From Natrinema amylolyticus_A (lineage in GTDB: Archaea > Halobacteriota > Halobacteria > Halobacteriales > Natrialbaceae), in the NCBI RefSeq assembly GCF_042678045.1, contig NZ_JBHUDI010000002.1, positions 62,001 through 126,000 of the forward strand: 64,000 bases of DNA, written 5' to 3'. The number at the start of each line of letters is the position of its first letter. The first letter of the stretch is position 1. Positions 25,659 to 34,787 of the stretch are shown here, in pieces. The notes under the pieces were generated by a model. That model had not been told where the DNA came from. It made no database searches and saw only the letters and a program-made list of their open reading frames with translations. The translations under genes and the position numbers were made by a program.

Positions 25659-27071
25659 ATGGTAGCTGTCCCCTTACAGGCAGTACAGTTTCCGCATAGT
25701 CCACTAATCACATTCGTATTGGGGCTGATCGCAGTCATCGCACTACTGGTTTGGCTGGATCTTCCACCTTTCATCGGGTTAATCATGTCAGCGTTCTTCG
25801 TCGGCATTGTAAACTCGATTTTCGTCGCCGATTTCAGCTCTGCCGATGCGGCTGGACAGGTCGCGACAGCGTTCGGGGACGGAATGGCCGGCATCGGTAT
25901 CCCCATCCTGATGGCGGCAATCATCGGGAAGGGAATGCTCGAAAGCGGCGCAGCCCAGCGGATCGTCCGCGGATTCCAGAATGTGCTCGGAAAAAGCAAC
26001 TCCGATGTCGCTCTGCTGGGGAGTAGTTCGTTTCTCGCGGTCCCCGTGTTCTTCGACAGCGTGTTCTACCTGATGGCGCCGCTGGCGCGCTCGATGCGTG
26101 CACGGCTCGGTCGGGACTACACGCTGTTTATCGTCGTCGTTGGGACCGGTGCCGCGGCAGCGCACGTGTTCATTCCGCCGACACCGGGGCCGCTGGCGGT
26201 CGCCGACCAGATCGGTAGTGACCTCGGGATGACGATCATTATCGGAGTGATTACTGCGATTCCGGCAGCAGGGATTACCGGACTGGTCTACGGTCGCTGG
26301 ATCAACAAACGCCTCGACATCCCGCTGCGGGATACGATGGCGACGTCGACAGAAGAGTTACAGGAGGTTGCGGATCGACCGACAAGTTCGCTCCCAGGCA
26401 TATTTGAGTCGTTCGCTCCGATACTGCTCGCCGTCGTCCTCATCGGAGCCTCGACCGCTGTGAATGCATTTCAAGAAGTCATCCCTGCACTGGAGAGTGT
26501 ACAACCATATACCAATTTTATCGGTGACAAGAACGTCGCGCTGACAATCGCTGCGCTCGCGGCGGCATACACGTTCTACCGATTCAGCGAGATGACTCGT
26601 GACGAGTGGAGCGACGAACTCACCGAGGCACTAAAAAGCGGTGGTAATATCGCCGCGATTACTGCGGCTGGCGGGTCGTTCGGCGCGCTACTGGCGGCGT
26701 CGGGAATCGGTAACTATCTCGCCGATGCGCTCCAGGAAGTGGGCATCGGGCTGATTATCACGGCATGGCTGATAGCTGCCATCGTCCGGATCGCTCAGGG
26801 GTCGGCAACGGCCGCGATGCTGACCGCCGCTGGGATCATGGCTCCGCTGACGGGCCAGCTTTCGGTGCACCCAGCATATCTGGTTATGGCCATTGGTGCC
26901 GGCGGGAACATCTTCTCATGGTTCAACGACTCAGGGTTCTGGCTCGTCAGCGAGATCGGGGGTCTCACGACGAGAGAGACACTGCAAACGTGGACTGTAC
27001 TGACGACGCTCATTTCCGTGACGGGACTGATAACGGTGCTCGTCGTCTCGACGGTATTCCCACTGGTGTAA
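25659..27071 (+). CDS. Gluconate:H+ symporter, GntP family
   Basis: A 470-aa membrane permease with about 12 hydrophobic segments. Family marks are DGMAGIGIPILMAAIIGKGM, FFDSVFYLMAPLARSM, HVFIPPTPGPLAVADQIG and the C-terminal AQGSATAAMLTAAGIM with FSWFNDSGFWLVSE. GntP carriers bring gluconate or related hydroxy acids into the cell with protons, which supplies the dehydratase and KDG kinase upstream. It has its own promoter with an inverted repeat. The 3' end is directly followed by the ruin of an aldolase gene that was presumably part of the same unit. Confidence 0.92.
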   Translation: MVAVPLQAVQFPHSPLITFVLGLIAVIALLVWLDLPPFIGLIMSAFFVGIVNSIFVADFSSADAAGQVATAFGDGMAGIGIPILMAAIIGKGMLESGAAQRIVRGFQNVLGKSNSDVALLGSSSFLAVPVFFDSVFYLMAPLARSMRARLGRDYTLFIVVVGTGAAAAHVFIPPTPGPLAVADQIGSDLGMTIIIGVITAIPAAGITGLVYGRWINKRLDIPLRDTMATSTEELQEVADRPTSSLPGIFESFAPILLAVVLIGASTAVNAFQEVIPALESVQPYTNFIGDKNVALTIAALAAAYTFYRFSEMTRDEWSDELTEALKSGGNIAAITAAGGSFGALLAASGIGNYLADALQEVGIGLIITAWLIAAIVRIAQGSATAAMLTAAGIMAPLTGQLSVHPAYLVMAIGAGGNIFSWFNDSGFWLVSEIGGLTTRETLQTWTVLTTLISVTGLITVLVVSTVFPLV

Positions 27072-27089
27072 AGATAGTAGCTGGTGACC

Positions 27090-27485
27090 ACTTACGAGTA
27101 CACGCCACCGGCGGACTGAAAGAGACCAGCAGAGACATTTCCTGGCTCGGGAGAGCCATCAAGGACAACGCCGACCTGACGTTCCTGGCCAGGGCCAACA
27201 TGTTGGCGTCGTTAGCTCTGATTCGAACGCGTCTCTAGAACTGGTCGTCGACCTCTACCGGGCGTACGACGAGAGGGACAGAGTGTGTACGAAGGAGATC
27301 CAGCGATGGGTGTCCGACGTCGCCGAAGCATTCGACCAGGGGCGTACATGGCTGGTGTCAAGACGGCACTAGACCTCCGCGATGTCGATTTCGACCCGGG
27401 CCCACTGCGGAGTCCCATCCGAAAGATGGACGACGTAGACACGAAGCGACTCCGGACCGACCTGACAGAGATGGGTCTACTCTGA
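27090..27485 (+). pseudogene. DHDPS/KDG-aldolase family remnant
   Basis: Three frames together give the C-terminal half of a dihydrodipicolinate synthase-like class-I aldolase. GLKETSRDISWLGRAIKDN carries the family's Schiff-base lysine segment (K in GLKETS), then NADLTFLARANMLASLAL, then LVVDLYRAYDERDRV and DVAEAFDQG, then AYMAGVKTALDLRDVDFDPG with LRTDLTEMGLL. Frameshifts lie near 27225 and 27340, and the N-terminal half is missing. In haloarchaea this family supplies the usual KDG/KDPG aldolase, so this may be the original aldolase of the locus. It lies between gntP and a bacterial-type aldolase gene. Confidence 0.75.
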
Positions 27486-27581
27486 TACTGTCGGTTGTCC
27501 TTTCATGCAGATATCTGCCACCCCGGGGCGGCGAAAGCCTTCGAGGACGACACACTCGACGCCCGTTGACGTCCGTGTCGG

Positions 27582-28223
27582 TCAGTCCATCGCGTCCTGG
27601 GCCGCTACGACGAACCTCTCTGCTTGCGCCTCCACGGCGTCGAAGTCACGCCGATCTATCGCATCGTAATTGATGAGCGCGCTCCCGGCCCCGACGACCG
27701 TCGCGCCGGCGTCGAAGAATGCCTCAACGTTGTCTGTGTCGATACCTCCCGTCGGCATCAGCGGTAGATCACCCAACGGCCCCTGGATCGCGCTGAGATG
27801 CCCTGGCCCGACGGTCGAAGCGGGGAATATTTTCAACAGATCGGCACCGGCCTCGGCCGCTCGGAGCGCTTCCGTCGGCGTCATGACGCCTGGTGCGACG
27901 AGTGCGCCGTGCCTTTTGGCCGTTTCGATCATGTCAGGATCCAGTGTCGGCCCCACGACAAATTCAGCCCCTGCTTCGGTTACTGACCGGGCCGTGGGAG
28001 CGTCCAGAACTGAGCCAGCCCCAACGAGCAGGTCGTCCTCGGTGAACTCGCCGACGACGCGGGAAACGAGGTCTGAAGCATTCCGGACATCGACGGTGAT
28101 TTCGATGGCCTCGACGCCACCGGCCTGCAACGCGGCGACCGTGTCGACCATCACTTCGGGATCGATGTCCCGCAACACAGCTACGACACCACTCTCTATG
28201 AACCGCTTTCGGGTCGAAGTCAT
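27582..28223 (-). CDS. eda: KDPG/KHG aldolase, bacterial Eda type
   Basis: A 213-aa class-I aldolase of the Eda family. It cleaves 2-keto-3-deoxy-6-phosphogluconate to pyruvate and glyceraldehyde-3-phosphate. Marks are SGVVAVLRDIDP, GVEAIEITVDVRN (catalytic Glu), LVGAGSVLD, ADLLKIFPASTVGP (Schiff-base Lys) and LPLMPTGGID (phosphate loop). Length matches bacterial Eda. It completes the semi-phosphorylative pathway with the dehydratase and KDG kinase, but faces the opposite way from gntP and the aldolase relic, as expected for a later arrival. The ATG at 28223 follows a weak AT-rich box. Confidence 0.92.
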   Translation of the reverse strand: MTSTRKRFIESGVVAVLRDIDPEVMVDTVAALQAGGVEAIEITVDVRNASDLVSRVVGEFTEDDLLVGAGSVLDAPTARSVTEAGAEFVVGPTLDPDMIETAKRHGALVAPGVMTPTEALRAAEAGADLLKIFPASTVGPGHLSAIQGPLGDLPLMPTGGIDTDNVEAFFDAGATVVGAGSALINYDAIDRRDFDAVEAQAERFVVAAQDAMD

Positions 28224-28291
28224 ACCACTTGTATTTGTACGGTGGTTACTGATAAGTTTCGGGGAATGTATTGGACCGGCTTAAGTTAAGG

Positions 28292-28839
28292 ATGAGGCGT
28301 TCGAGTGTCTATCCCAAAATCGAACACCTCAGTGATTCTATCGACTGGATCGACTTGTCGTTTGTGAAGCGACAGCCGACTTCCGAGCAGGCAGTTGAAG
28401 TTGGCACCTAATGTTATTTGTTATATATGTAACTGCAGAATTCCGGTTATTTTCTCGATGGGTTGGGGGTCGAATGGAATCACGTCGCGGTTCATGATTG
28501 GGTGTACAAGGCCGATATACAGCCGACTTCGACAGTCATTGCGGATCAACTTGCGGTCGATGAGAAGATGATCCGGCTGCACGGTCAAGAGTATTGGCTA
28601 TACGTCACTGTCGGCCCATATACGAACGAAACTCTTTACATCATACTTTTTGACGGTGAGGAAATAGGCGACGCGGTGGTTTCTGGCTGAGCTCTACCAC
28701 CGTTATCAGCTCGATGGCGTGATGTTTCTCGCCGATGACGCCGATACCTTGGTCCGGTTCTTGCTGAAGACGGTTACCGATTTCAGATATATCGCCACGG
28801 AAATCGGAATGGCATTGAACGTGTCTTTTGAGAGGTAGA
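28292..28839 (+). pseudogene. Decayed IS6-like transposase
   Basis: An N-terminal piece (28292-28411; HLSDSIDWIDLSFVKRQPTS) is followed after a deletion by GVEWNHVAVHDWVYKADIQP and VIADQLAVDEKMIRLHGQEY with WLYVTVGPYTNETLY (first catalytic Asp). In another frame LAELYHRYQLDGVMFLADDA follows. It is the same family as the relic at 3620-4001. Stops and deletions throughout show long decay. Confidence 0.7.
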
Positions 28840-29220
28840 ACGATGCACCTCTTCATTTTCAAATATTTTAGTCATATCACGAATGCGATAGCTGTAGATT
28901 GGCTCGAACCGTTCACCGTCTATCGCAACTCACGTCATCGGCTGATCAAACACAACATATAATATATATTATTAGTTTGGTTGTCAACCATGCTTAGCGC
29001 GTATCCGTGGATTACACTGAGACTATATTTCGACTCTAAGTGGATAATCGCTTAGTTATATTTAAAACAGATAGTTCTGCAGAAGAGATCCAGCACCATC
29101 ATCAGGAATGGAATGTCTGCGCTCTCTCCACAGCATCGATTGAGCCGTCACAACCGCTAAGCAATCGGTTCCGGTGTCCAAATCACGAGCGTCTGCCTTG
29201 TACGAGTTCATCCGGGCACT
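28840..29220. other. AT-rich intergenic region
   Basis: No gene or motif was recognised between the IS6-like relic and palindromic repeat copy 3. Short frames here are not haloarchaeal in composition. Confidence 0.45.
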
Positions 29221-29299
29221 ATAAAACAACTGAAACGATTTACACACCGATCACACAGCTGTCGTGCGATCGAGTGTGCAGCGACTTTCAGTGGCTGTA
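29221..29299 (+). repeat. Palindromic repeat, copy 3
   Basis: It is well preserved: ACAACTGAAACGATTTACAC, then ACCGATCACACAGCTGTCG, then TGCGATCGAGTGTGCAGCGA and CTTTCAGTGGCTGTAT. It lies about 105 nt upstream of the cluster-less Rieske oxygenase gene. Confidence 0.8.
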
Positions 29300-29405
29300 T
29301 ACGTATTATCGGACTGTCCGTCTCCCGATTCCGTGACCGAGTATATAATGGGATTCTATATAACTGGTCAACTCTTTTTGTGAATTTTCTCTATTGTGCT
29401 ACTGC

Positions 29406-30416
29406 ATGACGCAGTGGAACGATACCCAGGCGAAGCCAGTCAGTTCAGACATCACAGAGAAATCGAACGCGTTACCGGCGAAGTACTTCACCGAAGACGA
29501 TATATTTGAACTCGAGAAGGAGAAGATATTCGGTCAGTACTGGGTTTACGCGGGCCACGCGAATAGTGTCAGAGAGCCAGGGCAGTTTTTCACCCGTGAT
29601 ATCGGTGGCCGGAACCTGATCATCATTCGAGACGAGAATGGCGAGGTACGTGTCTTCGAGAACTTTTCGGCCCACGACGGTTCGGCGATCGTGGCTGATA
29701 CGTCGATGACCGATCCCGAACGTATCGACCCGAGTGAACTCGAGGAATCAGATAATATTCACATCGACAGCATCGGCCCGCTGCTCTTCGTGAACCTGAG
29801 CGAGGATCCGATGCCGCTGGCCGAGCAGGCCGGCGTAATGAAAGATCGCCTCGAGGCGCTCCCGCTGGGGGAGTACGAACACGCCACCCGGATTGTCTCG
29901 GAGGTCGAGTGCAACTGGAAGGTGTTCGCGAGCAACTACTCGGAGTGCGATCACTGCCAGGCCAACCACCAGGACTGGATCAAAGGCATCTCGCTCAACG
30001 AGTCCGAACTCGAGGTCAACGATTACCACTGGGTGCTCCACTATACCCACGCCGAGGACGTCGACGACGAGATGCGGATCCACGACGAGCACGAGGCACA
30101 GTTCCACTACCTCTGGCCGAACTTCACGGTCAACATGTACGGCACTGCCGACGGCTACGGTACCTACATCATCGATCCCATCGACACCGGTCGATTCCGT
30201 CTGATCGCGGACTACTACTTCCGCGATAGCGACCTCTCCGAGGAAGAGCGGGAGTTCGTCCGGACGAGTCGCCAGCTCCAGGAAGAAGACTTCGAACTGG
30301 TCGAACGTCAGTGGGAGGGGCTCAAAACCGGCGCGCTCGCACAGGCCCAACTCGGCCCCAACGAACATACCGTCCACAAGTTCCACCAGCTCGCACAGGA
30401 CGCCTATAACTCGTAA
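29406..30416 (+). CDS. Rieske oxygenase alpha-subunit paralogue lacking the Rieske cluster
   Basis: A 336-aa homologue of the enzyme at 44712-45845. The catalytic half keeps the mononuclear iron site (SNYSECDHCQANHQD, with two His ligands, and the later acidic ligand region EEDFELVERQWEG). The N-terminal Rieske domain is broken: the first ligand Cys is Ser88 in FENFSAHDGS, and about 40 residues including the whole second motif (CPYH in the sister) are deleted in frame. From about residue 120 to the stop it differs from the sister at only about three residues, while the first third is clearly diverged, so a conversion tract is likely. The frame is intact. It cannot receive electrons in the usual way; it may be a dying gene, a donor for conversion, or a trimer partner. 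Confidence 0.85.
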   Translation: MTQWNDTQAKPVSSDITEKSNALPAKYFTEDDIFELEKEKIFGQYWVYAGHANSVREPGQFFTRDIGGRNLIIIRDENGEVRVFENFSAHDGSAIVADTSMTDPERIDPSELEESDNIHIDSIGPLLFVNLSEDPMPLAEQAGVMKDRLEALPLGEYEHATRIVSEVECNWKVFASNYSECDHCQANHQDWIKGISLNESELEVNDYHWVLHYTHAEDVDDEMRIHDEHEAQFHYLWPNFTVNMYGTADGYGTYIIDPIDTGRFRLIADYYFRDSDLSEEEREFVRTSRQLQEEDFELVERQWEGLKTGALAQAQLGPNEHTVHKFHQLAQDAYNS

Positions 30417-30420
30417 TAAC

Positions 30421-30445
30421 CGACAACCCTGTCTTCGGGGTGTCG
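30421..30445 (+). terminator. Hairpin after the Rieske paralogue
   Basis: CGACAACCC and GGGGTGTCG pair around a TGTCTTC loop, 4 nt after the stop. It has no T-run, so it may be a terminator or an mRNA 3'-end hairpin. Confidence 0.35.
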
Positions 30446-30967
30446 AGTGAGAGCAGGGCGAAACGTGACAGAGAGCGGGTAGCGATCGGGCGTCGGTGCG
30501 CAGTAGACCGAAACGAACGTAAACTCCTTCCTTGATTCCACGTCCATACTGATATCCGTCGCGAGGAGACATCCACCAGCACAGCGTGTTCCCCGCACGC
30601 ATCGCAGTACTGGTCGAGCACACCTCAGTCAGACAGCCATATCTATATTTCCCAGCGCTCGGAGTGTCTTGCCACATGGAGTAGACTGATATCTAATTAG
30701 CTCTGTTGAAATCCTCGTCTGTAGATACAAACTCTCGTGGAAACACCGCTCACTACAGGCGTGTATGTAGCACGGGGAGAACTCCAGGTCGATCGAGTTG
30801 GGTCGGTCACTACAGCTGGGCGGTGTAACTGATTGAGGTCACATCTATATCATTCCTACAACGAATAACGCAGCGAGCAGCGTCCTACTTTTCCGTGTTG
30901 AAAGCATGCTTTAATTTGCTTCTATCCAGTGGTACCGATTCACACACGACGATTGTATGGGACCGAT
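30446..30967. other. Intergenic region
   Basis: No gene was recognised in about 520 nt. Minus-strand frames are antisense-like and without motif. Confidence 0.45.
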
Positions 30968-31393
30968 CTATCGGCTGACTAAGACGACACTAATAACTGC
31001 GAACATGATTCCAGTAAATTTCGTTATTGTAACATCGTCTCCGAGAACGACCATACCGATGATAGCCGCGACGACGAAGTACATGGCACCGAGAGTCGAG
31101 ACCACTGTCGTTGACCCGTGGGTGAACCCGACGTACATCGAAATGAGGCCGGTTCCGGTGAACAACCCGGCCATGCCAGCAAGCAGCCCACCTCTCATAG
31201 TAACGGCGAGCGATGCATCTGAAACGATAATGAATCCGAGTGCAAGAAGTCCCGCTACGAGATACGAAATAGCAGCGGCAGTCCTCGGATCAATGGACTC
31301 CGACGCAGCGTTACCCAAGACGATCCAAATGCCCCATGTCACCATTGTAATAAAGCCGAACAAGACAGTTGAATCCATTTCTGTGAATCCCAT
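30968..31393 (-). CDS. Half-size EamA/DMT-family membrane protein
   Basis: A 141-aa protein with one EamA unit of about four to five hydrophobic segments: FGFITMVTWGIWIVLGNAA, ISYLVAGLLALGFIIV, LLAGMAGLFTGTGLISMYVG and the C-terminal GIMFAVISVVLV. Full DMT exporters have two such units; archaeal half-size forms are thought to dimerise. A TTTAAA box about 25 nt upstream of 31393 supports a leaderless start; an ATG at 31378 is an alternative. Being alone between IS-type repeats, it gives no hint of substrate. Metabolite or drug export is a family-level guess. Confidence 0.75.
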   Translation of the reverse strand: MGFTEMDSTVLFGFITMVTWGIWIVLGNAASESIDPRTAAAISYLVAGLLALGFIIVSDASLAVTMRGGLLAGMAGLFTGTGLISMYVGFTHGSTTVVSTLGAMYFVVAAIIGMVVLGDDVTITKFTGIMFAVISVVLVSR

Positions 31394-31956
31394 TGGTAAA
31401 GGCTTCGTGTCGGGGTTTAAAGAAATTATCCCTTCATCATAACTGATGTTTAAATGCCACTGTTGAAGTATGGGTTTTTAAATAAGCCATATGCTACGTG
31501 TTTTGACACACCAGTGGAATCTAGATACTTTTGTAGTCCATAGTAGCCATCGAAAGCCACTGCACATCCGATCACACGACACCTGTGCGATCGATGTGGA
31601 AATCGTTCAGTTGTTACTATAGCGAGTTCGACGGAGAACTCACGAAATTGTGAACTGATCTCGCCTGATCGTCGGGATGCGCTGTCTGCTGCCACCGCAC
31701 GAAATGAGAGGCTGCGAGCACATCTCTACTGCCAGTGCTGAACCCTCTGCGCTCAAGCTATCATTCGTCCAATTAGAACCGTCCATTTTGACTCCTCGTT
31801 GCAGCCTTCCGATGAGAGCAGATAGTGATAGACAGATATATAGAACGAATCTCTGCCACCAAAGGTTGACCGTTTTACAGCTTGAGTTTTCACCAACAAT
31901 ATAAACATTGAATATAAATACGACCCGCTCACAGGTGATAGTGGAGATATCGATCA
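31394..31956. other. Intergenic region with palindromic repeat copy 4
   Basis: It contains repeat copy 4 (31540-31621) and, near 31907-31918, a TATA-like GAATATAAATAC for the formaldehyde dehydrogenase gene. No gene is otherwise visible. Confidence 0.5.
31540..31621 (-). repeat. Palindromic repeat, copy 4
   Basis: In minus orientation: ATAGTAGCCATCGAAAGCCA, then CTGCACATCCGATCACACGA, then CACCTGTGCGATCGATGTGG and AAATCGTTCAGTTGTTACTA. Confidence 0.8.
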
Positions 31957-33120
31957 ATGTCCATGAATGCCGTCGTTTATAAGGGCGAACGCGAGGTAGC
32001 GGTCGAAGAAGTCGAACAACCCCAGATCGAGCACCCGAACGATGTCGTGATCGACATCACGACAACGTGTATCTGCGGGTCCGACCTCCACATGTACGAG
32101 GGGCGGACGGCCGCGGAGCCAGGGATCGTATTCGGGCACGAGAACATGGGGATCGTGACCGAGGTCGGCGATGCGGTGAGTTCCCTCGAGGTGGGCGACC
32201 GCGTCGTCGCGCCGTTCAACGTCGCCTGCGGCTTCTGTGAGAACTGTGAGAACGGCTACACGGGCTTCTGTACGAACGTCAACCCCGGGTTCGCCGGCGG
32301 CGCGTACGGGTACGTCGCGATGGGGCCGTACCAGGGCGGTCAGGCCGAGAAGCTCCGTATCCCGTACGCGGACTTCAACGCGCTCAAACTGCCCGACGGA
32401 GACGAACACGAAGACTCGTTTGCACTGCTCGCGGACATCTTCCCGACCGGCTGGCACGGCACGGAACTCGCCAACCTCCAGTCCGGTGACTCCGTCGCTA
32501 TCTACGGCGCCGGTCCGGTGGGACTGATGGCGGCCTACAGCGCCAAACTCAAGGGTGCTGCGGAGATTTACGTCGTCGACCGCGTTCCCAGCCGCCTCGA
32601 ACTGGCTGAGGAACACTGCGATGCGACGCCGATCAACTTCGAGGAGGGCGACCCGGTCGAACAGATCAAAGACATCCACGGCGGTGGCGTCGACAAGGGC
32701 GTCGACGCTGTCGGGTACCAGGCTATCGATCCGGATAAGGAAGGCGACGACGCGTACGACCCCGCTCGCGAGAACCCGGCTGTCGTCATCAACAATCTCA
32801 TCCGGACGGTCCGTCCGACTGGTGAACTCGGGATTCCAGGGCTGTACGTCCCTGATGATCCCGGCGCACCGGACGATATGGCCGCACAGGGGCGTCTCGG
32901 CATCGACTTTGGTCTTCTCTTCGAGAAGGGACAGGCGCTCGGTACCGGCCAGTGTAACGTCAAGGAGTACAACCGCGAACTTCGCGACATGATCATTGAA
33001 GGGCGCGCCGATCCCAGCTGGGTCGTCTCGCACCGCGTTGACCTGGAGGACGCGCCGGAGATGTACGAGAAGTTCGACAACCGCGAGGAAGGCGTCACGA
33101 AGGTCCTGCTGGAACCGTAA
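31957..33120 (+). CDS. Zn-dependent formaldehyde dehydrogenase (glutathione-independent type)
   Basis: A 387-aa medium-chain alcohol dehydrogenase-fold enzyme. Catalytic zinc ligands are Cys40 (TTTCICGSDLHMYEGRT), His61 (FGHENMG) and the Asp in LLADIFPTGWHG. Structural zinc Cys91, 94, 97 and 105 are in FNVACGFCENCENGYTGFC. The Rossmann motif is AIYGAGPVGLMAA. The motif order and DIFPTGWHG are those of glutathione-independent formaldehyde dehydrogenase/dismutase, which holds NAD tightly. It would remove formaldehyde released by the Rieske oxygenase and demethylase, giving formate for the formate dehydrogenase at 58365. A GGAG-like sequence precedes the ATG. A CobW metallochaperone gene faces it. 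Confidence 0.88.
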   Translation: MSMNAVVYKGEREVAVEEVEQPQIEHPNDVVIDITTTCICGSDLHMYEGRTAAEPGIVFGHENMGIVTEVGDAVSSLEVGDRVVAPFNVACGFCENCENGYTGFCTNVNPGFAGGAYGYVAMGPYQGGQAEKLRIPYADFNALKLPDGDEHEDSFALLADIFPTGWHGTELANLQSGDSVAIYGAGPVGLMAAYSAKLKGAAEIYVVDRVPSRLELAEEHCDATPINFEEGDPVEQIKDIHGGGVDKGVDAVGYQAIDPDKEGDDAYDPARENPAVVINNLIRTVRPTGELGIPGLYVPDDPGAPDDMAAQGRLGIDFGLLFEKGQALGTGQCNVKEYNRELRDMIIEGRADPSWVVSHRVDLEDAPEMYEKFDNREEGVTKVLLEP

Positions 33121-33360
33121 CTCTCGCGCGATAGACGCCTCCGTTTTTAGCGTGACTACGCACCCATGTTGTGAGGTAACAGACCTCTCGCATGGAATTC
33201 TTCGTACTGAGACGGCTGAACACGAGGAACCGAGTACGAGACGCGGACGAGTACCCGAGTCCGACGCGAACCGGACAATCACCGGCGATGGGTCAACGTC
33301 GGCTGCGGGGATTCTGCGAGCGCTGGAACGACCAGCGAAGGGATCGGATCCGTGCGGAGA

Positions 33361-34491
33361 TCAAGCGGATCCGCGGGGGAAGGGATCGGTAGCGTACTCT
33401 TCGGTCTGTTCGTCGGACGCTGCCAGACAACCGTCGAGTTCGTCGATCATAGCTGCCTCATCGAGGTCGCTACCGATGAACACCAGCCGCGTCGCCGGAT
33501 CGTCGTGGCCCCATTCACCGATCGGGCCAGCCTGGACGGACGGACCGGCCTGACTTACCCCGAGAACCGTTTCCGGGCGACTCGCTACCCACGCGAACCC
33601 TTTCGCGCGGATGATCTCGCCGTCCCAGTCGTCGAGCCACGCGTCGAACCGCTCAGGGTGGAAGGGACGCTCTCGCCGATAGACGAACGACTCGACGCCG
33701 TGTGCCTCGGCCGCCGAGATGGCATCGCCACCGTGGTCGTGACCCGGATCCTCGTTTGCTGCTTCTCCGGATAGGGCCCGCTTCCAGCCTTGTTGCCGCC
33801 GCGCCGCTTCGAAGTCGAACAATCCGGTGTCGAGGACGGCACTCGGGTCGACATCGCTGTACGTCGTTCGATGAAGCGTCGCGCGCGGCTGGAGCTCGCG
33901 GACGGCGGCCTCGATAGACTCCAGCGCATCGTCGGGTACCATATCGCACTTATTTAGCAGCAATACGTCGCAAAACTCGATCTGGTCGACTAACACCTCG
34001 GTCAGCGGGCGCTCCGGGTCCGGGGCGGCATCCGGGAGGGATTCTTCGGAATCGAACGCTTTCCAGAACCCGTAGGCGTCGACGACAGAAACTGTCGTAT
34101 CGAGACAGAACCGGTCTGGAAGGCTGTCTTCTTTTGTCCCCTCAGTGAGCGCACGAGCGATGGGAACCGGTTCGCTGATGCCCGACGCCTCGACGACGAG
34201 GTAGTCGAACGAACGCTCTTCGGCCAACCGCGTCGCCTGAGCGACGAGGTCGTCCTGGAGTCGACAGCAGATACACCCGTTTGAGAGGTCGACGACACCC
34301 TCCTCCGTCTCGTCGGCGATCAACTCCGCGTCGACGTTGACCTCACCCATGTCGTTGACGATGATGGCGATTCGCCTATCGCCGGGGTTGTTCAGCAGTC
34401 GATTGACCAGCGTCGTTTTGCCCGCGCCTAGCGGTCCGCTGATGACGGTGATCGGAATCTCGGATGGAGACGTGACCATTCCGTATGGCAT
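33361..34491 (-). CDS. CobW/COG0523 family GTPase, putative zinc metallochaperone
   Basis: A 376-aa G3E GTPase. Walker A GPLGAGKTT (residues 19-27), the metal-binding GCICC (Cys73, Cys75, Cys76) and the guanine motif LLLNKCDM are clear, and the C-terminal CobW domain includes FAWVASRPETVLGVSQAGPS. A His-rich stretch (DPGHDHGG) follows the GTPase domain. Such proteins insert zinc or cobalt into client enzymes. The neighbour is a zinc formaldehyde dehydrogenase transcribed toward it, a plausible client. Start codons at 34491 and 34479 are both possible; a TATA-like ATTATACG near 34505 favours the second. Confidence 0.88.
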   Translation of the reverse strand: MPYGMVTSPSEIPITVISGPLGAGKTTLVNRLLNNPGDRRIAIIVNDMGEVNVDAELIADETEEGVVDLSNGCICCRLQDDLVAQATRLAEERSFDYLVVEASGISEPVPIARALTEGTKEDSLPDRFCLDTTVSVVDAYGFWKAFDSEESLPDAAPDPERPLTEVLVDQIEFCDVLLLNKCDMVPDDALESIEAAVRELQPRATLHRTTYSDVDPSAVLDTGLFDFEAARRQQGWKRALSGEAANEDPGHDHGGDAISAAEAHGVESFVYRRERPFHPERFDAWLDDWDGEIIRAKGFAWVASRPETVLGVSQAGPSVQAGPIGEWGHDDPATRLVFIGSDLDEAAMIDELDGCLAASDEQTEEYATDPFPRGSA

Positions 34492-34787
34492 CTCGTGTCG
34501 ACGTATAATGAATCTCCCGTCGACAGCGTGAGTGCTGGTTCGCCATCCCCCCAGATATCGGAGACACAGGGACCGTTATCGTAGTTCTGTGTTCGTGGCC
34601 AGGCAGCGATCGGAACGGTGGCACGTCCTCCACAGACTCGCTCGCACTGTCCTCAACAGATCATCTGACTCATGTGTTGCGGAGAACGGAAAAACGAGCC
34701 GGTTCGTCTAGCGCAATACGGGAAAGAAATCACTCTCTCGTCGCCTCTGCGATGGACCTCGTGGTCAAGCTTGAAAGGCGCCGCGAG

